DNA of 6,959 nucleotides from Flavobacteriaceae bacterium (GTDB taxonomy: Bacteria > Bacteroidota > Bacteroidia > Flavobacteriales > Flavobacteriaceae). The notes below the pieces were generated by a model. That model saw nothing but the letters and a program-made list of their open reading frames with translations. It made no database searches and was not told the DNA's origin. The DNA lies in contig JAESTG010000271.1 in the NCBI GenBank assembly GCA_016763715.1, forward strand, positions 1 to 6,959, read 5' to 3'. Shown piece by piece: positions 1 to 5,845 of the stretch. Every line of letters starts with the position of its first letter. The stretch's first letter is position 1. The position numbers and the translations under genes were made by a program.

Positions 1-990
1 CTTTCGTTGGTTGTATATTTCGACGCTCATAATTTTTTTCTGAGTGTCTTTGTCTAAATCGTTGAGGTATTTTTTAAACAGAAATGGACTGTCTAAAATC
101 TCATGAAGCGGATGTTCAAAGCTTTCTAATTGCTGAACAAAAAAACGCTTTTTTATACGTTCGTATCGTTTGGTTTTTGCAACTTTTTTGATGTTGAAAT
201 CGGTGATGCGATGATTTAGAAGGGTAGAGGTAAGTTCATTATGGCTAATATGAAACAAGGTTACGTTATGTACAGTATCTTTTATTGCCTTTTCGAACAC
301 CTCCATCGTTTCAAAGACGATGATATCGTTCACAAAATCTCGCAGGACAAAAACTCCGCCAAATGCTTTGGTATAAAAAGACTTGATGGTTAGTGATATG
401 GGTTCTAAATTTAACTTTCGTTGGCGAAGATCCCCATACTTTTTTGCCGATTCTAATAATTTTTTGTGCAGACCTCTGTCTATAAAATTATTTCCCTCAT
501 AAAAAGTACTGATCAGTTTTTGTTGTTCCTCTTGTACTTCATTGAGATCGTTGAGTAGCTTAAAACTCACCGAAATCTGCTTGTAACGAAGTAAGTCAAA
601 AGGTTCATAATAGGCATCCATGTTTTGATCCAACTGTATGCAAAGTGCCGAATCCTTAGTGATATCTCTAATTTCACGGTCGTAAGCTGCAAAAACTGAT
701 GTCATTACGTCTTCGTCGAAGCTATGAAATGGCATATGTACTGGCTTCCCTTTTTGAGCAGGAGTAACAATGATGGCATTGCTATTTGCTTCACCAATGT
801 TTAAATAGAAAATTTCATTTTTTTCTTCGGAAATTTCTGGGCTCCAACCCATGCCGTCAATTGAAAAACTAGTGAGTTTGGTAGGGTTCACACCAAGCAT
901 CGCGAGACAGCCATTATAGCGTTTCACCAAAGAACCCGAAATGGGTGCTAGTGCTTCTCCAATTAATCCTGCAGCTTTTAGTTTTTCCAT
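1..990 (-). CDS. Uncharacterised conserved protein, C-terminus cut by window edge (possibly DUF6638)
   Basis: The frame is open for 330 codons from an ATG at 990 to the left edge with no stop, so the C-terminus lies outside the window. The protein begins MEKLKAAGLIGEAL. It looks soluble: I see no signal peptide, membrane segment or known catalytic motif. The first 100 residues or so contain the segment SFSIDGMGWSPEIS (41-54) and a beta-rich stretch with IIVTPAQKGKPVHMPFHSF (73-91). The rest is mainly helical and becomes strongly basic around 268-284 (KKVAKTKRYERIKKR). From memory it resembles the Bacteroidota family DUF6638, which I could not verify. It starts two bases after the AAA+ ATPase stop (TAATAATG), so it is very probably co-translated with the ATPase and may be a subunit or adaptor of that machine. 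That role is inferred from position only. Confidence 0.85.
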   Translation of the reverse strand, partial: MEKLKAAGLIGEALAPISGSLVKRYNGCLAMLGVNPTKLTSFSIDGMGWSPEISEEKNEIFYLNIGEANSNAIIVTPAQKGKPVHMPFHSFDEDVMTSVFAAYDREIRDITKDSALCIQLDQNMDAYYEPFDLLRYKQISVSFKLLNDLNEVQEEQQKLISTFYEGNNFIDRGLHKKLLESAKKYGDLRQRKLNLEPISLTIKSFYTKAFGGVFVLRDFVNDIIVFETMEVFEKAIKDTVHNVTLFHISHNELTSTLLNHRITDFNIKKVAKTKRYERIKKRFFVQQLESFEHPLHEILDSPFLFKKYLNDLDKDTQKKIMSVEIYNQRK

Positions 991-992
991 TA

Positions 993-2954
993 TTAATCGT
1001 CTTCTTCAAATTGTTTATGCGCCTCTTTCTGAATGTTCATATCATGGATTCGCTGATCTACTTTGCGTTTAAAATCGGTGTCGGCTATGGTAGCTACGTT
1101 ATCTAAATATCGAACTACTTCTTGTCGTCTTATATCACTAAAATTTAGCCCCTTCATATTATCTCGCATCAACTCCTGAAGCATCCCAAACTTAACGTCG
1201 TATTGCTGTTTGAAATATACTTCGGGGTTCTCAAACCAATCTTCTGGGAGATTAAAATCGGTCAGTCGAAGCGAAACCGCACTTTGGATATTTCGAATGT
1301 CTCTTGAGGAGAAGAATGGAAACGTTTTTTGAATGTTTTTATACAATTCAGCATAAAAAAGATGCTCCGTGTCTTTGTATTTTTCTTCCGTCTTCTCATA
1401 CATGTCCAATACTCTTTCTTCGGAAGGCTTCTCTGCTTGCTTTAATATTTCTCCTAGGTTTTTAGCCAATCCTTGTTCGCTCAAATATGTATAGTCCTTT
1501 GGGTTTTTCATGTTTACAAAGCCTGGCATGGTTTTGTCCAGTTTGTTCCACCACAAATAATCTTGATCTACAAAATCGGGAATGGTACGTGCTCCGTCAA
1601 TTTTAAAACGGCCTTGTACTCTCGAAATAACTGCTTTATCCAGCATTTCAGGCAAGTTAGTGAAGAGTCCGATGGAGCTGTTTCCGTAATTCACGGCATA
1701 GGCACCTTCAGTATAACGCAGAAATACCCCAATCACTTCTTTCACCCCAGCAGAAACTCCTTGGGCGGTTCGTTCTTGTAAATTGTTCTCTGCGTCATCA
1801 ATAGGAGCAAAGATGAGCTTGGTAGGATCTTGCATGGGTTTCATCCATTGAACCATTTTTTCTGCCGAACCACCTTGAAATGTAGAGATGAGCGTATCTG
1901 GCATGGGATGAAATAAGAATGGGAGTTCCAAATTATCACAGTGTTCCTTTAAACGAGTGGCGATGGCTGCGATGAGCATACTTTTTCCTGTTCCTGGGAT
2001 TCCGTAGCCCATAAAAACAGGCATAAATCCACCCAGTTCTTGAAACGGGTTTTTCTTTGCGGTAAAATCATAACTCGTTAAGCGTTCTGTCAATCGTCGG
2101 GCAAAATGTTTGGCATCTCGGTTCCCAACAATTTCTTCAAACTGAATCTTATTGAATTCAATGCTTTTGGCGGTACCTTCAAATACATTATCCCACCCCG
2201 AAACAGTAAATTCACTTTTCTCCAGTTTGTAAGTGCGATCGGTAATCGTTTCAGTGTATTCCAGTGAACCTAATCTTAGTTGAATTTCAGCAATAATCGC
2301 TTCAAAATAAACCACGGTAAAATCGAGAACATCCTTGTCTTTTGTAATTATCTCTGGATGATTTAAATACTTATCATAGTAAAAAAGCATACAGGAAACT
2401 CCTTTGATGGGAGACATGAGTGAAAGCTCTGGAATCCCAGCAAATTTGTTTTGCAATACCGAAAGATCATCTGAAGCTTTAGGTTTTAGGTCGTATAAAA
2501 TTCTACAGGCTGTTCCGAAAAGCATAAAAGCAGTAGCTGTATGTTGCTTCGAATCAAATTCTCTGCGTTGAGTACCGTCTAGATGCGATTTTTGTTCATT
2601 AAGCCCACTCAATCCAGACCCATCATAGTAACTATCTTTTAGCCAAATTCCCATGGTTAAACCCTCCTGTAATGCATACAAAGCCTCGTTGAGGTATAAT
2701 GGAATAGCAAGAGAATCGGGGAGCAAACGTTTTTTTAATTTCAACACCGATTTAGATACAGAAATCACTTGAGATGTGCTACTGCCGTTTGCCTTAGATA
2801 GGTATAGTAAAATAGACTCATCCCTTTGATTTTTATTCCTATTCTTTGCTTTTCGGCCTTGATCCCACTGCACGCCTTTAAGGTATGAGGTGGCTTCATC
2901 ACGCAAAGTGGCGAGCTCTGAATTTTTTATTGGAAATGTAGTGCTGTGCTCCAT
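993..2954 (-). CDS. AAA+ ATPase with unassigned N-terminal domain
   Basis: A 653-aa cytoplasmic P-loop ATPase of the classical AAA type. The core runs from about residue 305 to 570. It has Walker A GIPGTGKS (318-325, K324), a pore-loop-1-like segment STFQGGS with aromatic F359, Walker B IFAPIDD (381-387), sensor 1 TNLP (432-435, N433), an SRVQGRF segment with likely arginine fingers R445 and R449, and a sensor-2-type helix FFSSRDIRNI (547-556) matching the FSGAD region of AAA proteins. Known AAA proteins with these parts form hexamers that thread or remodel proteins. Residues 1 to about 290 match nothing I recognise, and the C-terminus is a charged helical tail ending FEEDD. Walker B is odd: the usual DE appears as D386-D387, with a proline in the strand. 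The ATG at 2954 lies one base after the previous stop, which fixes the start. The substrate is unknown; the coiled-coil protein of the same block is a candidate. Confidence 0.93.
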   Translation of the reverse strand: MEHSTTFPIKNSELATLRDEATSYLKGVQWDQGRKAKNRNKNQRDESILLYLSKANGSSTSQVISVSKSVLKLKKRLLPDSLAIPLYLNEALYALQEGLTMGIWLKDSYYDGSGLSGLNEQKSHLDGTQRREFDSKQHTATAFMLFGTACRILYDLKPKASDDLSVLQNKFAGIPELSLMSPIKGVSCMLFYYDKYLNHPEIITKDKDVLDFTVVYFEAIIAEIQLRLGSLEYTETITDRTYKLEKSEFTVSGWDNVFEGTAKSIEFNKIQFEEIVGNRDAKHFARRLTERLTSYDFTAKKNPFQELGGFMPVFMGYGIPGTGKSMLIAAIATRLKEHCDNLELPFLFHPMPDTLISTFQGGSAEKMVQWMKPMQDPTKLIFAPIDDAENNLQERTAQGVSAGVKEVIGVFLRYTEGAYAVNYGNSSIGLFTNLPEMLDKAVISRVQGRFKIDGARTIPDFVDQDYLWWNKLDKTMPGFVNMKNPKDYTYLSEQGLAKNLGEILKQAEKPSEERVLDMYEKTEEKYKDTEHLFYAELYKNIQKTFPFFSSRDIRNIQSAVSLRLTDFNLPEDWFENPEVYFKQQYDVKFGMLQELMRDNMKGLNFSDIRRQEVVRYLDNVATIADTDFKRKVDQRIHDMNIQKEAHKQFEEDD

Positions 2955-2955
2955 A

Positions 2956-4008
2956 TTATAGTTTTAATTCGGGTATTTCAATAGGCTCTTTAGTAAGTCT
3001 ATTGATGCTTTCAGGAATTTTGTCATATAGCATTTGCATTACTCGATGTGAAGTAAAGACATATTTTTCAGTCTTTTTTGTCTCCCAAACTTGGAGGGTT
3101 TGTTTGTTGAAAAAACTTCCCTCGCTAAATTGTCCAGTTGAGTGGATTTCATCAATAGAAAGCGAAACGGCACAAGCAGGAAGTTTTAGTGTTTTATTAA
3201 TGATCCCTTCCAATAGTAAATGTGTAATTTCTAGTTCGTCTTTGGCAAAAACATTGTGCAAAGGGCCTAAGTCAATTTTTCGAAATTTCCTTGGCAGTAC
3301 TTTTGGTAGTTTTTTGTCGACAGCATAGGCCATCATGTCCAAACTCATGTCTCTGTCTGCTGATTTTTCAAGTACGCCGTAGATAGCTTCTGTCGCATCT
3401 TCGATATCTATTTTATACAAATCGAAGTACATAAAACAGATAAAAGGACGATTAAGCGAAATATCATAAAAGGACCAACTCACTAAAAAAGGTGCTCCAG
3501 GGTTGTTTTCAATTTTGATAATCTTTCCTTGTACAAATCTTTTAAAAATGTAGTTTTTATGCACTGAAGAGTAATACACTATAGAGGCGGCTTGTTCTAA
3601 TTTACGTTTGGCAACGGGTTCTTTGTATTTCAGTAAGCTTTCTAAAAATTCTTCTTTTAAAACCTCAGGCTTAGGTAGTTTGCTAATGTGTTCGCTCTTT
3701 AACGCCAAGTCGTTGATGAGGTATCTAAATTCCAGATAGTTTGGAAAACCAGACTCTGTAAGATCGACGCGCATTCTCTCTTCTTCATCGAACAAATATT
3801 TTACCTGAAAAGCCTCTAATGAATACATCAAGAGTTCACAATATTGCTCAATAAAAGAGAGCTCTAACGGATTGCAAATTTCATGCTCCATCAGCTTATC
3901 GACCATTTCCCCAAAGGCATGGTTTACAATCTTGAAATACACTTCATACTGCTCTTTGTTTTCGAGAACAGCACTATCTAAAGGTGTGACTATTTGGTTG
4001 ATCGACAT
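2956..4008 (-). CDS. Hypothetical protein in AAA+ operon
   Basis: I do not recognise this 350-aa protein. It appears soluble. Residues 1 to about 160 are mostly helical and acidic to mixed in charge, including EEERMRVDL (75-83) and a charged helix around 112-138. A more beta-like part follows, with APFLVSWSFYDISLNRPF (172-189) and FMYFDLYKIDIED (192-204), then a basic patch KKLPKVLPRKFRKIDLG (232-248). I see no catalytic motif, metal site or signal peptide. I chose the ATG at 4008 (MSINQIVTPL). The in-frame ATG at 4059 would add 17 hydrophobic residues (MFLLEIVLYLKIISCNY) unlike the rest, although a short signal-like extension cannot be excluded. The stop is one base before the ATPase ATG (TAATATG), so translation is probably coupled and the product may be made in fixed ratio with the ATPase. 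A dedicated adaptor or cofactor is a reasonable inference. Confidence 0.85.
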   Translation of the reverse strand: MSINQIVTPLDSAVLENKEQYEVYFKIVNHAFGEMVDKLMEHEICNPLELSFIEQYCELLMYSLEAFQVKYLFDEEERMRVDLTESGFPNYLEFRYLINDLALKSEHISKLPKPEVLKEEFLESLLKYKEPVAKRKLEQAASIVYYSSVHKNYIFKRFVQGKIIKIENNPGAPFLVSWSFYDISLNRPFICFMYFDLYKIDIEDATEAIYGVLEKSADRDMSLDMMAYAVDKKLPKVLPRKFRKIDLGPLHNVFAKDELEITHLLLEGIINKTLKLPACAVSLSIDEIHSTGQFSEGSFFNKQTLQVWETKKTEKYVFTSHRVMQMLYDKIPESINRLTKEPIEIPELKL

Positions 4009-4101
4009 ATAATTACAAGAAATAATTTTTAGATAGAGTACTATTTCCAACAGAAACATTACGCTCCGTCGGACATGGTATTCAGTTAATAAAGTTGATT
4101 G

Positions 4102-5448
4102 TTACCCTAACAAATCATCATCTCCTTCTGATGGAGTTGGATTGACGGGTGTTTCTGAAGGCTCATTGCTTGGTGCGTTTCCATCACTAGCGTAAAATTC
4201 CTCAAAAATTTCCTTCATATCTATCCCGTAGCGATTTGCAAAATTCTTTTGAATATCTGCATCCTTTTCTTGTATTTCTTGAAGGGCTTCCGCATAACTG
4301 CTATAAACACCTTGCATTACTTTTTCGTGAACAGGAATATTATCCATCATTTCTTGACGAGCTTTGGCACTCGCAGAATGCATAGAAGCTAAGGTTTGCC
4401 CAATATGTTCATCTGTTTTTACACCTAAGTGTTCTAAAATGGCTGCAAACTCCTGATCGGTTCGAGCCTTTAATGCCACTACATAACCATCATAATACTT
4501 CAGACGTTCATCGGTATCACTCTTTAATTTTGCTCTGTGCGTTTGCAGGTTACTACGTAAAGATGTCAATACCTTAATAGTAAGGTTGTGTTTGTGTGCA
4601 AAGCTATCTTTACTAGCCGCAAGTGTGGTGTAGGCATTTTTAAGTCCTTCCAGTTCTTCCACTTTTTGCTCGAGTGTGGCTATTTTTCCGATGGTTTCAC
4701 TATATTCTGTAGACTGTTTATCTGAAATTTCCTCAAGCCCTTGTCTGGCTTGTTTTAATAGTGCGTATTGTTCTTCTAGCTTATCTTCAGTTTCCTTTTT
4801 CTTTTGGAGTGATTTGGTGTGATTTTTACTTGCTTCCACCATGGCTACTTGTAACTTTTCTTCTACTTCTTTTATTTCAACCTCACGGTTTTTCAAACGG
4901 CTTACCGCGGCCTGACTCTTGTAAGAAAGCTCATTGAGTAATGTTTGGATGTCTGCTGTTTCGATACGCTCTTGGAACATGGCCTTTGCCTTCATGTCGG
5001 CTCCATCACGTGTTTTTTGTACTACTTCGAGTTCGGCTTGGCGTTTTTTGATTTTTGATTTTCGTCCCCAAAGGTTGTTCCACCAACTATCTTTTACATT
5101 TTCGGCATCTTCAAGTTCAAGTTTAGCTCGAGTTAGTCCCTTCTGGGCATCGTCAATTACTTTTTGCTCGGCGGGGTTGAGAGTAGAGAATTTCTCAAAC
5201 ATGATCCCTACTTCGTCTTGGTAATCCGTTAGATCCTTGATGGCGTCAAGTAAAGAGGCGCGATCTTTTTCTGCCATTCCTACTACATCATCCAAAGTGG
5301 CATTGAGTATTTTTTGACGCATTTCGGGATCTCCCTCTTGCGCTAGTTTTGACTTCATTTTGTCAATGGACTTCCCCCAATTTACTTCAACTTGTTCTTG
5401 CTTTGAAGTGGAGTCATCGGTTTCTAATAAATCAAAATCATCGGACAT
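4102..5448 (-). CDS. Long coiled-coil protein, first gene of AAA+ block
   Basis: A 448-aa, highly charged, almost entirely helical protein. Long heptad-like stretches rich in Lys, Glu, Gln and Leu run from about residue 95 to 275 (for example EIKEVEEKLQ at 191-200 and TLEQKVEELEGLK at 258-270), and further helices reach about 420. A Trp-rich segment SWWNNLWGRK (121-130) followed by basic KIKKR interrupts the first coil. The C-terminal tail (421-448) is low-complexity, rich in Pro, Ser and Asp. Both ends carry a similar acidic peptide: DDFDLL at 3-8 and DDDLL at 443-447. I see no signal peptide or membrane span. The ATG at 5448 is chosen because the 17 codons upstream begin with TTG and are unlike the protein. 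Its closest topology that I know is the TelA-type helical family, but this is a weak resemblance. A generic scaffold or ATPase partner is as likely. Confidence 0.85.
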   Translation of the reverse strand: MSDDFDLLETDDSTSKQEQVEVNWGKSIDKMKSKLAQEGDPEMRQKILNATLDDVVGMAEKDRASLLDAIKDLTDYQDEVGIMFEKFSTLNPAEQKVIDDAQKGLTRAKLELEDAENVKDSWWNNLWGRKSKIKKRQAELEVVQKTRDGADMKAKAMFQERIETADIQTLLNELSYKSQAAVSRLKNREVEIKEVEEKLQVAMVEASKNHTKSLQKKKETEDKLEEQYALLKQARQGLEEISDKQSTEYSETIGKIATLEQKVEELEGLKNAYTTLAASKDSFAHKHNLTIKVLTSLRSNLQTHRAKLKSDTDERLKYYDGYVVALKARTDQEFAAILEHLGVKTDEHIGQTLASMHSASAKARQEMMDNIPVHEKVMQGVYSSYAEALQEIQEKDADIQKNFANRYGIDMKEIFEEFYASDGNAPSNEPSETPVNPTPSEGDDDLLG

Positions 5449-5721
5449 AGGTGTGGCTATTTTTATGGTTATTAAACACTGAAATTTTTGGAGTATCAAT
5501 TTCGGTAAAAAAATCGAGTTGGGAAACCGATTTGTCGAAATTTAGGTGTGCTACTTAAAAGTTGCTTTTAATAAGTCGCCCAGATGGTGCAAAATGTTAC
5601 AAGGTTTCTTGTCTTACTAAGCGTTCTGAAAGTTGTTGTATTGTGTATGTTACTGAAATTGAATAAATTAGAATCGTGTTTTATTTTTAATTTCTGCAAG
5701 AGTGATAGTAGTGGTACCCCG

Positions 5722-5748
5722 CATACGCCATAGGCGGAGTGGAGTATG
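5722..5748. repeat. Nested short inverted repeats
   Basis: CATAC at 5722-5726 can pair with GTATG at 5744-5748. Alternatively, CGCC at 5726-5729 pairs with GGCG at 5733-5736 across a three-base loop; the two share base 5726, so they compete for it. The segment is richer in G and C than the surrounding gap. It may be a structured RNA end, a transcription-attenuating hairpin, or a degenerate intergenic repeat element. There is no second copy in this window to decide between these. Confidence 0.3.
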
Positions 5749-5764
5749 AGCGAATAGCACGATT

Positions 5765-5786
5765 CTCTATAGCTTCAGCGGTAGAG
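5765..5786. repeat. Imperfect hairpin overlapping tRNA D-arm-like sequence
   Basis: CTCTA at 5765-5769 pairs with TAGAG at 5782-5786. On the minus strand the fold is CTCTA, a two-by-two internal loop, a GC/GC step and a TGAA tetraloop. The plus strand of the same segment resembles the D-arm consensus of bacterial tRNAs (see findings). It lies downstream of the dehydrogenase on the minus strand, so it could also take part in ending that transcript. No T-run follows it closely. Confidence 0.3.
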
Positions 5787-5793
5787 GACTTGC

Positions 5794-5821
5794 GATAAAA
5801 AATCCGACCAAAGCTGGGTTT
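5794..5821 (-). terminator. Weak candidate terminator of the acyl-CoA dehydrogenase
   Basis: Read on the minus strand, AAACCC (5821-5816) can pair with GGATTT (5805-5800) with one C-A mismatch and a ten-base loop. The second arm runs straight into a T-run (ATTTTTTAT). It lies about 25 bases after the dehydrogenase stop, where a terminator would be expected. The stem is short and AT-rich, so its predicted stability is low. Confidence 0.3.
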
Positions 5822-5845
5822 AATATTTTATGATAAAGTGAGGTT

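Larger units (their letters stand above)
5449..5845. other. Intergenic region between acyl-CoA dehydrogenase and coiled-coil gene
   Basis: About 400 bases with no convincing gene on either strand. It should contain the end of the dehydrogenase transcript and the promoter of the four-gene block. The part nearest the coiled-coil gene (5449-5700) is AT-rich. I found no exact Bacteroidota promoter (TTTG plus TAnnTTTG) there; the nearest minus-strand match is TAAATTTC at 5537-5544, without a good upstream element. The part from about 5711 to 5760 is GC-richer (29 of 50 bases by my count) and contains short inverted repeats. Positions 5770-5793 resemble a tRNA D-arm. Confidence 0.7.

Noticed and set aside
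1473..1781. Plus-strand open frame of 102 codons
   Set aside because: It lies wholly inside the AAA+ ATPase gene on the other strand, has no protein-like motifs, and is a shadow frame.
3002..3328. Plus-strand open frame of 108 codons, rich in Ser and Leu
   Set aside because: It lies wholly inside the 350-aa gene on the opposite strand, with composition typical of an antisense shadow.
4934..5224. Plus-strand open frame of 96 codons
   Set aside because: It is antisense to the coiled-coil gene. Its Ser/Phe-rich product is what antisense reading of a Lys/Glu-rich coil gives.
1..5448. Defence island or mobile element
   Set aside because: An ATPase with unknown partners can suggest defence, but no nuclease, protease, toxin, reverse transcriptase, integrase, transposase, terminal repeats or CRISPR repeats are visible, and the base composition resembles that of the adjoining dehydrogenase gene.
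5449..5499. N-terminal extension of the coiled-coil protein from a TTG at 5499
   Set aside because: The 17 extra codons begin with TTG and encode a segment unlike the hydrophilic protein; the ATG at 5448 gives a natural MSDDFD start.
5537..5594. Flavobacterial promoter (TTTG and TAnnTTTG) for the four-gene block
   Set aside because: TAAATTTC at 5537-5544 is close to the -7 element but has no TTTG at the right distance, and the TTTTG near 5590-5594 lacks a -7 partner, so neither is supported.
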